Shown: positions 11,101-20,125, numbered from the stretch's first letter. The stretch: 64,000 bases of DNA from Tetragenococcus koreensis (GCF_003795145.1 NZ_CP027786.1:806001-870000); one strand, 5' to 3'. Translations and numbers: made by a program. Notes: generated by a model from the sequence alone, not told the origin.

Positions 11101-11554
11101 CATTTTCTTGAGCAAATGCTACGACTTCTTCAGCATCAGAAACCGGACCATCAGAACCAGGTATTGCTTGAATTCCAGCTGCGGTAGCTGCTTGTTTTGC
11201 TTTAATTTTATCGCCGAAAATATCCAATTGATGAGGTGTGGGGCCGATAAAAGTAATCCCTTCTTCTTTACAACGAGTAGCAAACTCTAGGTTTTCGGAT
11301 AAAAAGCCGTATCCGGGATGTATCGCTTGAGCTCCTGAAACTTTTGCAATACGAATAATATCTTCAATATCTAAATAAGCTTCGATTGGCTTTTTGTCTT
11401 TTCCCACCAAATAAGCTTCATCCGCTTTAAAACGATGAACAGAGTATTCATCTTCTTTGGCATAAATAGCTACTGTTTGTATATTTAACTCAACACATGC
11501 GCGGAAAACACGCGTTGCTATTTCTCCCCGATTGGCAACAAGAATCTTATCCAT
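8126..11554 (-). CDS. pycA: Pyruvate carboxylase
   Basis: A 1142-residue multidomain enzyme that carboxylates pyruvate to oxaloacetate with ATP, bicarbonate and biotin, refilling the TCA/aspartate branch. In order: biotin carboxylase domain (about 1-450) with the glycine loop GGGGRGMR and EVNPRVQVEHT; carboxyltransferase domain starting at DTTFRDAHQSL with the metal-site HLHTHDTSGNG; tetramerisation region; and a C-terminal biotinyl domain with EAMKME, the lysine being the biotin attachment site. Length equals the family norm. The start has AAGGAGTGG upstream. It follows ftsW by about 85 bases, a gene pair seen in other lactic acid bacteria. Confidence 0.98.
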   Translation of the reverse strand: MDKILVANRGEIATRVFRACVELNIQTVAIYAKEDEYSVHRFKADEAYLVGKDKKPIEAYLDIEDIIRIAKVSGAQAIHPGYGFLSENLEFATRCKEEGITFIGPTPHQLDIFGDKIKAKQAATAAGIQAIPGSDGPVSDAEEVVAFAQENGYPIMIKAALGGGGRGMRVAYDEKQARDGFERAKSEAKAAFGSDEIYVEKYVADPKHIEVQILGDNNGNVIHLFERDCSVQRRHQKVVEVAPCVSLSAELRDRICTAAVNLMQHVGYVNAGTVEFLVEGNQFYFIEVNPRVQVEHTITEMITDVDIVTTQILIAQGKDLHQDIGLPKQENITFKGAAIQCRITTEDPLNDFMPDTGKIDTYRSPGGFGVRLDVGNAYAGAVVTPYFDSLLVKVCTHAATFEQAIAKMARCIKEFRVRGVKTNMPFLKNVISHPKFRSGKMTTTFIDQTPELFKFSFTRDRGNKTMKYISEITVNGFPGIERQEKPFYEAPRMPEDLTEVKVDQTAKNILEDQGAEKLTQWVRQQNEVLLTDTTFRDAHQSLLATRVRTQDLSRIARQTEQGIPQLFSSEMWGGATFDVSYRFLTEDPWERLRILRKKMPNTLLQMLFRGSNAVGYSNYPDNVLVEFINEAAKQGMDVFRIFDSLNWLPQMKKSIQAVRDTGKIAEAAICYTGDINDPNRPKYSVQYYKDMAKELEQLGAHIIAIKDMAGLLKPQAAYRLISELKDMVDLPIHLHTHDTSGNGIMTYSEAVRAGVDIVDVAVSAMSGGTSQPSMSSLYYALDDSERVPHIQVENVQKLNHYWEDVRQYYQPFESGLNAPQTEVYMHEMPGGQYSNLQQQAKAVGLFDRWDEIKQMYHQVNMMFGDIVKVTPSSKVVGDMALFMVQNDLSEEDIYEKGASISFPESVISFFQGDLGQPVGGFPKKLQQFILKGREPYTDRPGAFAEPVDFNQVRDELAKLIGYTPNQDEILSYLMYPDVFLAYRKAYEQYADIKVLDTPTFFNGMRQGEKINVVIEKGKNLIIRLDEIGEPDIEGNRTLFFNLNGQRREIVVKDTSIKTSIAVKKKAEPTNKEHVGATMSGTVLDVLVKRGDRVKSGQTLMVTEAMKMETSIEASFDGEVKHVYVTAGEPIASGDLLIEIEEK

Positions 11555-11640
11555 TTAACCACTCCTTAAGTTTTAAACTTATATTCTATTTAGCTTTCAC
11601 TAATATTACTTATGGAAAAGCTGAAAAATAAGTAGTTTAC

Positions 11641-12822
11641 TCATTCTTCAGCTTCTTTTTGTTTCATTTCGTACAACATTGCTTTTTTCTTCTCATCGGC
11701 GCTTATATTTAAAGCAAAACCGACACAGACTGAAAACATCATCAAGCTTGAACCACCTTGACTGATAAAAGGAAAAGTGATCCCACTTAACGGGATTATT
11801 CCAGTAATACCACCTAAATTAATAAAAATAGAAATCAAAAATAACGCGCCAATCCCAATACACATGATCGAGTTAAAGGGATCTTTGGAACGAATACCAA
11901 TTAATAAAATACGCGCGATCATATAAAATAAAATACCTAGAATCAGAATTGCTACAATTAAACCTAGCTCTTCTACAACAATAGCAAAAGCGTAGTCGGT
12001 ATGAGCAAACTGTAAAAAACCTTTTTTTTGAATACTATTTCCTAAGCCGCGTCCAAATAACCCACCATTAAATAAAGCATAATAACCATGAATCATTTGA
12101 TGACCGTCCCCGTATTCATCAATAAAGGGATTGCGAAAGACGGCAAATCTAGATAACACATAGCTAGGTAAAAAATACTTACCAAAAGCATTGACACCAA
12201 AGATTGCCAAAATGCTTCCAAAAAAGCCAATCAATCCTGTATAAAGTGTATAAATATAGTTAACTCCGCTTGCCAACAACATAACGATAATCAGTAAAAC
12301 AATAATCGCTGCATTCCCAAAGTCTGGGTAAAACAGCAACGCTCCAATAGGAATTATCATAGCCATTAGTGAACCTTTGATGCTATACATAAAGTGGTGC
12401 TGAACTTGGCTTTGCTGTTGTGCTAAGGTCGTAGCAAAAAACCATATCACTACTACCTTAAAAAACTCTGCCGGTTGAATGGTTCCCATTCCAGGGATTT
12501 GTATCCATCCATAAGCGCCATTTACTGGGCTAAACGCAAAAGCTACGAGTAGTAAGAAGCAAACAATCATTAATGCCACATACGTTGTCTTTTTATTTTT
12601 CAATACATTTGTTTTTAACTTATAAATAAAAAAGATTAAAAGTAAACTAATAATCCAAAAAACAAATTGGAAAATTGCTTGACGAGCCGGATTTTGCCCA
12701 TTTTCTAACAGCACATAAGAAGTTGTACTATAGACCATCATTAAACCAACGATATTCAAAAATAGATAAGGAATCAAGATTCCCCAGTCTAAAAAACGCC
12801 TTTTTTTTATCTTGTTAGGCAA
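11641..12822 (-). CDS. ftsW: FtsW peptidoglycan glycosyltransferase (SEDS family)
   Basis: A 393-residue polytopic membrane protein with about ten hydrophobic segments and the SEDS signatures GWIQIPGMGTIQPAEF and HTDYAFAIVVEELG followed by PLSGITFPFISQGGSS. SEDS proteins polymerise lipid II; FtsW acts at the septum with a class B penicillin-binding protein. FtsW rather than RodA is preferred because of its position between ylaN and pycA, a known arrangement. It begins three bases after ylaN, so the two genes are cotranscribed. Confidence 0.9.
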   Translation of the reverse strand: MPNKIKKRRFLDWGILIPYLFLNIVGLMMVYSTTSYVLLENGQNPARQAIFQFVFWIISLLLIFFIYKLKTNVLKNKKTTYVALMIVCFLLLVAFAFSPVNGAYGWIQIPGMGTIQPAEFFKVVVIWFFATTLAQQQSQVQHHFMYSIKGSLMAMIIPIGALLFYPDFGNAAIIVLLIIVMLLASGVNYIYTLYTGLIGFFGSILAIFGVNAFGKYFLPSYVLSRFAVFRNPFIDEYGDGHQMIHGYYALFNGGLFGRGLGNSIQKKGFLQFAHTDYAFAIVVEELGLIVAILILGILFYMIARILLIGIRSKDPFNSIMCIGIGALFLISIFINLGGITGIIPLSGITFPFISQGGSSLMMFSVCVGFALNISADEKKKAMLYEMKQKEAEE

Positions 12823-12825
12823 GAA

Positions 12826-13125
12826 CTATACCTCCTTGCCTTTTGTAATAGTTTTATTTTCTTCATAAACTTCATTATATAACTGATTTAAATCACGCTC
12901 AAGATCACTAAGTAATTGTTGTCCCATTTCATTTGAAATAATTCCTAAACGAATCGAAAAAGACACTTGCCTAGACAATCCATACATTTGTGTATCAACA
13001 ACTTTTTCAAATGCCTTACAATGGGAAATACATAAACTATTTTGCTGATTTTTAATTAGCATTTTGATACGGTCTGCCTCTTGATAAAGCAAATCTAATG
13101 CTAATTCCGGAGAAATAGATTCCAT
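12826..13125 (-). CDS. ylaN: YlaN / UPF0358 family protein
   Basis: A 99-residue cytosolic protein starting MESISPELALDLLYQEADRI with the family core CISHCKAFEKVVDTQMYGLSRQV (shown here in parts: CKAFEKVVDTQMYGLSRQ). YlaN of Bacillus is linked to iron homeostasis through the Fur regulator; I infer at most a similar role. The start at 13125 has GGAGGG at six bases; the longer open frame to 13155 would start upstream of that site. It is the first gene of a ylaN-ftsW unit. Confidence 0.9.
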   Translation of the reverse strand: MESISPELALDLLYQEADRIKMLIKNQQNSLCISHCKAFEKVVDTQMYGLSRQVSFSIRLGIISNEMGQQLLSDLERDLNQLYNEVYEENKTITKGKEV

Positions 13126-13151
13126 TAAGGTCCCTCCTATTCTTATGTTTC

Positions 13152-13163
13152 CCAATTATAGCA
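13152..13163 (-). promoter_or_regulatory. extended -10 promoter of ylaN-ftsW
   Basis: The minus strand reads TGTGCTATAATTGG, a perfect TATAAT with a TGn extension, 30 bases before the ylaN start. A -35 box at 17 bases is poor. Confidence 0.6.
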
Positions 13164-13238
13164 CAAATTTTATACAAATTGGATGATTGGTTTTAGCAAT
13201 TCATAATAAATTAAACCGAAATTAAACATTTTACTGCT

Positions 13239-13281
13239 AAAAAAAATGACTAAAGCAGTTTACTTGGCTTTAGTCATTTTT
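13239..13281 (-). terminator. intrinsic terminator of typA
   Basis: AAAATGACTAAAGC (13243-13256) and GCTTTAGTCATTTT (13267-13280) form a perfect 14-bp stem with a 10-base loop, with A and T runs on both sides, so it can work in both directions. It starts about 15 bases after the typA stop. Confidence 0.92.
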
Positions 13282-13296
13282 CCTTATTAGTTAACA

Positions 13297-15129
13297 TTAA
13301 CTTTTCTTTTGTTTCTTAGCTGCTTTTTCACGTTCAGATTTATTCAAGATTTGTTTTCTTAACCGAATGCTCACTGGCGTTATTTCACAATACTCATCTT
13401 CATTGATAAATTCGACTGATTCTTCAAGCGTCAAAATACGTGGTTTCTTGATAGTTGACGTTTGGTCTTTATTAGCCGAACGAACGTTAGTCATTTGTTT
13501 TGCTCTAGTAATATTCACACCTAAATCATTTTCACGTGAATTTTCACCTACGATCATACCTTCATAAATTTCGGTATTAGGCTCTACAAAGATAGTCCCA
13601 CGTTCTTCTATATTCATAATAGAATAGCCAGTAGCTTTCCCTGTATCAATAGAAACCAATGCACCATGATTTCTACCAGCAAGTTGAGCTGGCAACATAG
13701 GCAAGTATTGGTCAAATGTATGATGCATAATTCCGTAACCACGTGTCATGGATAAGAATTCGTTGTTATAACCAATTAAACCACGTGATGGAACTTGAAA
13801 GATCAAACGTACTTGACCATTTCCTGTATTAACCATGTCTTGCATTTCGCCTTTACGTAGGCCTAAAGATTCAATTACAGAACCCATATATTCTTCTGGT
13901 GTATCGATTTGAACACTTTCAAATGGTTCACATTTAACGCCATCAATTTCTCGTTCAATAACTTTCGGACGAGAAACTTGTAGTTCATAACCTTCTCGAC
14001 GTAAGTTTTCAATTAAAATCGATAAGTGTAGTTCACCACGTCCAGATACTGTCCAAGAATCAGGAGTAATAGGTTCTACCCGCAATGAAACATCCGTTTG
14101 TAGTTCCATCATTAGACGTTCTTCAAGTTTACGAGCCGTTACATGTTTTCCTTCTTGACCGGCAAAAGGTGAATTATTTACTAAGAAGGTCATTTGCAGA
14201 GTTGGTTCATCAATGCGCAAAATTGGTAAAGCATCCTGATGATCAAAAGGTGTCACTGTTTCACCAACAAAGATATCTTCCATACCAGCAACTGCGATTA
14301 GATCTCCTGCTTTAGCTTCTTGGATTTCATCACGTTGCAAACCAAAATAACCAAATAATTGGCTCACTCGGAATTTCTTCACGCTGCCGTCCAGTTTTAT
14401 CAAAGCTACTTGGTCGCCAACCTTAATTTTTCCACGGAAAACACGTCCGATTCCGATACGTCCTACATAATCATTATAATCTAATAGAGAAACTTGAAAT
14501 TGTAAAGGTTCATCACTATTATCAACAGGCGCTGGGATATGATCAATAATCGTGTCAAATACTGGTGCCATGGTTGGTTTTTGTTCTTCAGGATCTTCTG
14601 AAAGGCTTGAAGTTCCATTGATCGCTGAAGAATAAATGACTGGAAAGTCTAATTGGTCATCATCAGCACCTAACTCAATAAATAATTCCAAAACTTGATC
14701 AACAACAAATTGTGGTCGTGCTCCTGGTTTATCGATTTTGTTAACAACGACGATAGGTGTAACATTTTGATCCAATGCTTTTTTCAATACAAAACGTGTT
14801 TGCGGCATAGTACCTTCATAAGCATCTACTAGTAATACCACACCATCGACCATTTTCATGATACGTTCAACTTCACCGCCGAAATCCGCGTGTCCAGGCG
14901 TATCTAAAATATTTATGCGGGTGTTACGATATTGAACAGCAGTATTTTTAGATAAAATAGTAATACCACGTTCTTTTTCAATATCATTGTTGTCCATGGC
15001 TCTTTCTTGCAAGTCTTTTCTACCATCTAATGTTTCAGATTGTTTTAGTAATTCATCAACTAAGGTTGTTTTTCCGTGGTCAACGTGGGCAATAATTGCT
15101 ACGTTGCGAATCGTGTCTCTATATTTCAA
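13297..15129 (-). CDS. typA: Translational GTPase TypA/BipA
   Basis: A 610-residue EF-G-like GTPase with the ordered G motifs AHVDHGKTTL (G1), RGITI (G2), DTPGHADFGGE (G3) and NKIDKPGA (G4), followed by the beta-barrel and C-terminal domain of BipA. It binds ribosomes and helps 50S assembly and growth under cold or stress conditions. Length matches the family. A good -10 box (TATAAT at 15239-15244) lies about 110 bases before the start, giving a fairly long leader without recognisable riboswitch. It has its own strong terminator. Confidence 0.98.
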   Translation of the reverse strand: MKYRDTIRNVAIIAHVDHGKTTLVDELLKQSETLDGRKDLQERAMDNNDIEKERGITILSKNTAVQYRNTRINILDTPGHADFGGEVERIMKMVDGVVLLVDAYEGTMPQTRFVLKKALDQNVTPIVVVNKIDKPGARPQFVVDQVLELFIELGADDDQLDFPVIYSSAINGTSSLSEDPEEQKPTMAPVFDTIIDHIPAPVDNSDEPLQFQVSLLDYNDYVGRIGIGRVFRGKIKVGDQVALIKLDGSVKKFRVSQLFGYFGLQRDEIQEAKAGDLIAVAGMEDIFVGETVTPFDHQDALPILRIDEPTLQMTFLVNNSPFAGQEGKHVTARKLEERLMMELQTDVSLRVEPITPDSWTVSGRGELHLSILIENLRREGYELQVSRPKVIEREIDGVKCEPFESVQIDTPEEYMGSVIESLGLRKGEMQDMVNTGNGQVRLIFQVPSRGLIGYNNEFLSMTRGYGIMHHTFDQYLPMLPAQLAGRNHGALVSIDTGKATGYSIMNIEERGTIFVEPNTEIYEGMIVGENSRENDLGVNITRAKQMTNVRSANKDQTSTIKKPRILTLEESVEFINEDEYCEITPVSIRLRKQILNKSEREKAAKKQKKS

Positions 15130-15315
15130 TATTCATTTGCTCCTTTAAAATTCAATCAACTTATCAATCGTCTAAATAGAATAAGAGTTAAATTAATTCT
15201 TCTTCCTTCATAACAGATAATACTACGCTCGACAAGTTATTATAGCAAAAAATCTTTCTGAAAACTAGTGAAAAGCTTTCAAATTCGCAAATTTATTATA
15301 AAAATCAACTATTTT

Positions 15316-16092
15316 TTAACTTTTTGCCTGCTCAGCCAAACGCATCATTTCTTCATAGGCGGTGGGAGTCGCTGCAATATAGTGCTCCCTACCATCAAAT
15401 TTTAACATTTTGCCGTTAATATTTGAAAATTTGATGCCAAGTGCTTCTAGCATAACACTTCCTGCTGCATAATCCCAAGGAGCTAAACTAGAAACATAGG
15501 CATTATGTTTTCCTCTGATCAAAGCGATCATTTCAAGTCCAGCACATCCAGACATCCGAACGCCCATTGAACGCTCTGCCATTACCTGAGCATTATAACT
15601 GTTTTTGCGGTACATGCTAGAATTCATTCCTACTAAGCCATCTTTTAAAGCCAAATCAGGCGGGGTATTTAAACGCTCTTCATTGATAAAAACACCAACT
15701 TCTTTGCCTCCCCATAAAAGCATGTCTTCCATTACATTATAAATAAAGCCTAATTTTCCTTGTCCTTCTTCGTAGACCGCAATCATAATACAAAAATTTT
15801 CTTGTTCTAATACAAAATTCAACGTGCCGTCAATCGGATCGATAATAAACACACGTCCAGAAAAATCAGTAAGATGGTCCTTACCGTTTTCTTCGCCTAA
15901 AATTTTAGCATCAGGATCAAAGGCGTTGATTTGTTCAATCAAAAAATCTTGCACTTGTTTATCAACATTGGTTACTAAGTCCCTCCGACCATTTTTAGTA
16001 TCTACAGTCATGTCATTTTTAGCGATTTCTTTTTTAATTAATTCAGCAGCTTCTTTTATCCAGTTTTTTATTTCGTTAATCATAATTTGCAT
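15316..16092 (-). CDS. Inositol monophosphatase family protein
   Basis: A protein of about 258 residues with the metal and substrate motifs of the IMPase/SuhB family: GEEN, IDPIDGTLNF and, near the C terminus, WDYAAG. The family removes phosphate from inositol phosphate, NADP(H) or PAP; the true substrate in lactic acid bacteria is not settled. The frame opens at 16101, where ATG overlaps the upstream stop codon (ATGA), but GGGAGG touches that ATG; the in-frame ATG at 16092 has better spacing, so I use it. It is translationally coupled to the UPF0223 gene. Confidence 0.87.
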   Translation of the reverse strand: MQIMINEIKNWIKEAAELIKKEIAKNDMTVDTKNGRRDLVTNVDKQVQDFLIEQINAFDPDAKILGEENGKDHLTDFSGRVFIIDPIDGTLNFVLEQENFCIMIAVYEEGQGKLGFIYNVMEDMLLWGGKEVGVFINEERLNTPPDLALKDGLVGMNSSMYRKNSYNAQVMAERSMGVRMSGCAGLEMIALIRGKHNAYVSSLAPWDYAAGSVMLEALGIKFSNINGKMLKFDGREHYIAATPTAYEEMMRLAEQAKS

Positions 16093-16097
16093 TTCTT

Positions 16098-16373
16098 TCA
16101 TCCTCCCATCTTCAATTTTTTGTCAGGATATTTTTTTGCCTGTTGTACTGTTTTATATAAAGAATAACCAGACAATTTTTCAAATTCTCGACCTAGTTGT
16201 CGTTCTTCCCCGATGCTTTTAACAACTGACTTGAACTCTTGATAGGCAAACAAAAAATCTTTAGCAGCTAGTCCTTTTTCATAACTATCTTCTAAAGCTT
16301 GCCATAAATTAACTACTCGAATCATTTCATCTGTCGTCCACTCTATATCTAATGGATATTGATAATCTTGCAT
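16098..16373 (-). CDS. UPF0223 family protein
   Basis: A 91-residue cytosolic protein, MQDYQYPLDIEWTTDEMI, with the family-typical VVKSIGEERQLGREFE and GYSLYKTVQQAKK. No function is established for UPF0223 (Bacillus YktA). A GGGTGA-type ribosome-binding site precedes the ATG. It forms a two-gene unit with the inositol-monophosphatase-family gene, as in other Bacilli. Confidence 0.88.
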   Translation of the reverse strand: MQDYQYPLDIEWTTDEMIRVVNLWQALEDSYEKGLAAKDFLFAYQEFKSVVKSIGEERQLGREFEKLSGYSLYKTVQQAKKYPDKKLKMGG

Positions 16374-16405
16374 AAATTCACCCGTTTTCTTTTTCTCGTA
16401 GTTCT

Positions 16406-16434
16406 AGTGTACCAATATCTTGCAAAATGAACAA
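16406..16434 (-). promoter_or_regulatory. promoter of the UPF0223-inositol monophosphatase unit
   Basis: On the minus strand TTGTTC and TACACT are separated by 17 bases, 33 bases before the start codon. Both boxes match four of six consensus bases. It places the 41-bp repeat array outside the transcript. Confidence 0.5.
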
Positions 16435-16496
16435 CTGTTGAGAAGATAGCATACATATAAAAGCAAAAAATGACTCTCTATGTTAAAAAATAACAG

Positions 16497-16660
16497 ACTA
16501 GTCTTAAATATCAATGGCTTTGGAGGGGTATCAAGCCATGTCCCACCAATTTGTAAAATAATGGTGGGACATTAAACGATGTGCCACCAATCGATAAATT
16601 ATTGGAGGCACATCGAGAAAATTGCCTCCAATAATTATGGATAATAGTGGAATATAGGAA
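16497..16660. repeat. tandem array of about 41-bp hairpin-forming repeats
   Basis: CCACCAAT occurs at 16543 and 16584 and as CCTCCAAT at 16625, exactly 41 bases apart; TGGAGG at 16521 and 16603 is 82 bases apart, adding a fourth, degenerate unit. Unit 1 folds as ATGTCCCACCA/TGGTGGGACAT, unit 2 as CGATGTGCCACCAAT/ATTGGAGGCACATCG with one mismatch. AATTATTGGAGGC (16597-16609) also pairs perfectly with GCCTCCAATAATT (16624-16636), so two folds compete. The rest of the 675-base gap contains a possible IS-end remnant and the lpdA terminator, and no gene. Confidence 0.8.
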
Positions 16661-16689
16661 TAAAAACAGCTTCTATTACTATAAAGTCT

Positions 16690-16712
16690 CATCTCAATAA
16701 ATTTTCACTTAG
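16690..16712. repeat. possible remnant of an ISLre2-family right end
   Basis: CTCAATAAATTTTCACTTAG matches the right ends of both IS copies (CTCAATAAATTTTACACTTAG) except for a two-to-one base difference (ACAC against CAC). No second end and no 9-bp duplication could be paired with it. Confidence 0.5.
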
Positions 16713-17001
16713 GAGAATAGCTTGCGAAAAAATAAAAAACGTAATTGTTTTATCCATTAATAAAATTGGTTTGATTGTGAAGACTATTTATTAAGCTATT
16801 AAACACTTATCTGAGCTAAATAAATCGAATGCATGTCTGGAATAAAGCTCAGTACATAAACCCTCTTAATTTATACCTATGTACAATCAAATGATGTCAA
16901 ACTGCTAAACGGATAGTTTAGATGTAATGTCGTTTCTGAAAAGCATTTATCTTGCAACAGCGACTTTGAAAAAATCCTGGTATCCTACAAATTTCAAACA
17001 C

Positions 17002-17041
17002 AAAAAACCTATGAATCCAAAGATAGACTCATAGGCTTTTT
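17002..17041 (-). terminator. terminator of the pdh-lpd operon
   Basis: CCTATGA (17008-17014) and TCATAGG (17029-17035) pair, with an A run on one side and, in minus-strand reading, a T run after the stem. It lies directly after the lpdA stop. Confidence 0.8.
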
Positions 17042-17049
17042 CGAGTTAT

Positions 17050-18456
17050 TTAGGCATGTATTGGTAAACCAAGAGCTAGCTCTGAAGCATCCATTGTAAT
17101 TTCACCTAAAGATGGGTGTGGGTGGATAGTTAATGCAATATCTTCAGCGTTCATTCCTGATTCAATTGCAAGTGCTAATTCTGAAACCATATCAGAAGCG
17201 CTAACCCCTGCAATTTGAGCACCAACAAGAACATTATCTTCAACAGTCGTTACAAGACGAATAAAACCTTCTGTTTTATTTAAAGATAGTGCTCGTCCAT
17301 TGCCGGCAAATGGGAATTTATAAGCCTTAGCATCTAATCCTGCTTCTTTAGCTTCATTAATTGTCATACCAACCGTTACTATTTCAGGATCTGTAAAAGC
17401 CACAGCAGGCATTGCTTTATAATCGACGGCAACTTTTTTACCAGAAATAGCTTCAGCAGCAATTTTTGCTTCGTAACTTGCTTTATGTGCTAAAGCAGCT
17501 CCGGGAACAATATCGCCGATAGCAAAAATGTTTTTAACATTTGTGCGGCCTTGGTTATCAACTGGAAGTAGACCGTGGTCACCAAATTCAACACCAGCTT
17601 GTTCTAATCCCATTTCATCTGTATTAGGACGACGTCCCACAGTAACCATTACATAGTCTGCAGTTACTGAGTCTGCTTTACCATCAACTTCATAGTTAAC
17701 AGTTACGCTGTCGCCATTATCAACAGCTTCTTTTGCCATTGCGCTTGTAACGATGTGAACGCCTCTATCTTTAAAATCTTTTTCAACTAATTTTACAAGA
17801 TCTTTTTCGTAAGTAGGCAAAATTTGAGGTGTTCCTTCAAGAATGGTAACATCAGCGCCTAGGTTAGCATAAGCACTACCTAATTCTGCACCGATAACAC
17901 CACCGCCAATGATGACTAGTTTTTCTGGGACTTGTTCTAATGCTAGTCCACCAGTTGAATCAATCACACGGCCACCAAATTTAAATCCTGGAATTTCAAT
18001 CGGGCGTGAACCAGTAGCAACAATCGCGTTGTTGAAAGAATAAGTTTGTGCTGAATCTGGGTGGATTACCCGTAAACTATTTTCATCAACAAAGAAAGCT
18101 TCCCCTTCAATGACTTCCACTTTATTTTTCTTCAATAACCCCTTAACACCAGAAGTCAATTTGTTCACAACTTGAGTTTGCTTCCAGTTTTGGGTTTGAG
18201 CGAAATCAAGTGTAGCACTTTCAGTTTTCACACCAAAAACTTCTGAATTTTTCGCTTCTTGTAAATGATGACCAGCTGCAATCAAAGCTTTTGAAGGAAT
18301 ACAGCCTACGTTTAAACAAACACCGCCGATATTTTCTCTTTCAATAATCGCAACTTTTTGACCCATTTGGCTAGCTCGGATGGCAGCTACATAGCCACCA
18401 GGTCCTGAGCCAACCACAACTGTATCTAATTCTATGGCAAAATCTCCAACTACCAT
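17050..18456 (-). CDS. lpdA: Dihydrolipoyl dehydrogenase (E3)
   Basis: A 468-residue FAD enzyme that reoxidises dihydrolipoamide of the pyruvate dehydrogenase complex with NAD+. Visible motifs: FAD-binding [13 protein letters not shown] near the N terminus, the redox-active disulfide [13 protein letters not shown], the NAD-binding [13 protein letters not shown], and the C-terminal HPHPSLGE with the catalytic His. It is the last gene of pdhA-pdhB-pdhC-lpdA, eight bases after pdhC. AAGGATG precedes the start. Confidence 0.98.
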   Translation of the reverse strand: MVVGDFAIELDTVVVGSGPGGYVAAIRASQMGQKVAIIERENIGGVCLNVGCIPSKALIAAGHHLQEAKNSEVFGVKTESATLDFAQTQNWKQTQVVNKLTSGVKGLLKKNKVEVIEGEAFFVDENSLRVIHPDSAQTYSFNNAIVATGSRPIEIPGFKFGGRVIDSTGGLALEQVPEKLVIIGGGVIGAELGSAYANLGADVTILEGTPQILPTYEKDLVKLVEKDFKDRGVHIVTSAMAKEAVDNGDSVTVNYEVDGKADSVTADYVMVTVGRRPNTDEMGLEQAGVEFGDHGLLPVDNQGRTNVKNIFAIGDIVPGAALAHKASYEAKIAAEAISGKKVAVDYKAMPAVAFTDPEIVTVGMTINEAKEAGLDAKAYKFPFAGNGRALSLNKTEGFIRLVTTVEDNVLVGAQIAGVSASDMVSELALAIESGMNAEDIALTIHPHPSLGEITMDASELALGLPIHA

Positions 18457-18463
18457 TTATTTA

Positions 18464-20083
18464 TCATCCTTCCATTAATAATAACTCTGGATCGTTTAAC
18501 AAACGCTTGATGTTGTTCATCGCTTTTTGAGCAGTTGCACCATCAACAATACGGTGGTCAAAGCTCAATGACAATTTCATCATGCGGCCTACAACAATTT
18601 CGCCTTCGTCGTTAACGATTGGTTCTTGTTTAATCGTACCTACGCCTAATATAGCAACTTCAGGGTAGTTGATAACTGGTGTGAACCAAGTACCGCCAAC
18701 TGATCCAATGTTACTAATGGTAATTGAACCATCACGCATATCTTGTGCAGTGAGTTTGCCTTCATGAGCAAGTCCTGCTTTTTCATTGATTTCGTCTGCA
18801 ATAGCAAACATTCCTTTGCGATCGGCTTCTTTCACGTTTGGCACATATAAACCATGATCAGTATCTGTTGCAATACCGATATTGTAATAATGTTTGTAAA
18901 CAATTTCTTGTGCTGCATCATCAATCGAAGCATTTAGTACAGGGAATTTCTTCGCTGTTACAGTCAATGCTTTAACAACGTATGGCAAGAAAGTTAGTTT
19001 TGTACCATTTTCTTGAGCAACTTCTTTGAATCTCTTCCGTTGATCCCAAAGCTTAGTTACTTCAACTTCGTCATGCAAAGTAACATGAGGTGCAGTATGT
19101 TTACTGTTAGTCATTGATTTTGCAATAGCTTTACGTGTTGGTGTCATTTTTTCGCGTGTTTCTAAGTCAGACAAGCTAGAAGTAAATGGTTTAGCTGGTG
19201 CTGCTTTTTCTTCTGGTTGAGAAGCATCTGATTTTTCAGTAGTTTCTGAGCTTGCCGCAGCCGCTTGACTGCCCCCAGAAATAAAGCTTTCAACGTCTTC
19301 TTTAATTACGCGTCCACCTTTACCAGTTGCTGTTACTTGTGAGATGTCAACATCGTTTTCACGAGCAAATTGACGAACAGAAGGCATAGCCAAGACCCGT
19401 TTATTTGGATCAGCTGTTGCAACTACACCGGTTGAACCAGTAGTGTCAGTACTTGCTTCTTCTTTGCTTTCTTCTTTATCAGCAGCAGGGGCACTAGGTT
19501 TAGAATTGTTATGCCCTGGAGCATCAATTTCTACTAATGTATCGCCAACATTGGCTACTTCACCTTCATCAACTAAGATGTTTTTAACCGTCCCAGTTAC
19601 TGGAGAAGGGATTTCTTCTACTGATTTGTCATTTTGGATTTCAAGCAGTGTATCATCTTCATTGATCGTATCGCCTGCTTTAACCATCCATTTAGCGATT
19701 TCGCCTTCTGCCATTCCTTCACCGATGTCTGGTAATTTAAATTCATAAAAACCTTCTTCACCGGATTCAGCATCTGCAGCGGGGGCTGCTGGTGTTTGTT
19801 CTTCTTTTGCCGCGGCTGTATCATCTGAAGAGTCATCTTCATAGCCTTCAGCGTCAATTTCTACTAATGTATCGCCAACTGCTGCAGTGGTTCCTTCATC
19901 AACTAAGATATTTTTAACTGTCCCAGTTACCGGAGAAGGGATTTCTTCCACCGATTTGTCGTTTTGTACTTCAAGCAATGTATCGTCTTCATTGATCGTA
20001 TCGCCTGCTTTAACCATCCATTTGACAATTTCGCCTTCTGCAATTCCTTCGCCGATATCTGGTAATTTAAATTGAAATGCCAT
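18464..20083 (-). CDS. pdhC: Pyruvate dehydrogenase E2, dihydrolipoamide acetyltransferase with two lipoyl domains
   Basis: A 539-residue core subunit that carries acetyl groups on lipoate and hands them to CoA. Two lipoyl domains (residues 1-80 and 111-190) repeat with an exact 110-residue period; each has the lipoate site [11 protein letters not shown], with attachment lysines at 43 and 153. Ala/Pro/Glu/Ser-rich linkers follow each, then the E1/E3-binding domain ([20 protein letters not shown]) and the acyltransferase domain ending with the catalytic FDHRIVDG. The ribosome-binding site AAGGAGATATC is good. An inverted repeat lies in the 110 bases between pdhB and pdhC. Confidence 0.98.
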   Translation of the reverse strand: MAFQFKLPDIGEGIAEGEIVKWMVKAGDTINEDDTLLEVQNDKSVEEIPSPVTGTVKNILVDEGTTAAVGDTLVEIDAEGYEDDSSDDTAAAKEEQTPAAPAADAESGEEGFYEFKLPDIGEGMAEGEIAKWMVKAGDTINEDDTLLEIQNDKSVEEIPSPVTGTVKNILVDEGEVANVGDTLVEIDAPGHNNSKPSAPAADKEESKEEASTDTTGSTGVVATADPNKRVLAMPSVRQFARENDVDISQVTATGKGGRVIKEDVESFISGGSQAAAASSETTEKSDASQPEEKAAPAKPFTSSLSDLETREKMTPTRKAIAKSMTNSKHTAPHVTLHDEVEVTKLWDQRKRFKEVAQENGTKLTFLPYVVKALTVTAKKFPVLNASIDDAAQEIVYKHYYNIGIATDTDHGLYVPNVKEADRKGMFAIADEINEKAGLAHEGKLTAQDMRDGSITISNIGSVGGTWFTPVINYPEVAILGVGTIKQEPIVNDEGEIVVGRMMKLSLSFDHRIVDGATAQKAMNNIKRLLNDPELLLMEG

Positions 20084-20125
20084 TTTGATATCTCCTTTAT
20101 TTAGAGTTCATATTACAAGCACACA

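Noticed and set aside
16497-16660. CRISPR array
   Set aside because: The repeats are contiguous and palindromic with no unique spacers, and no cas genes are present.
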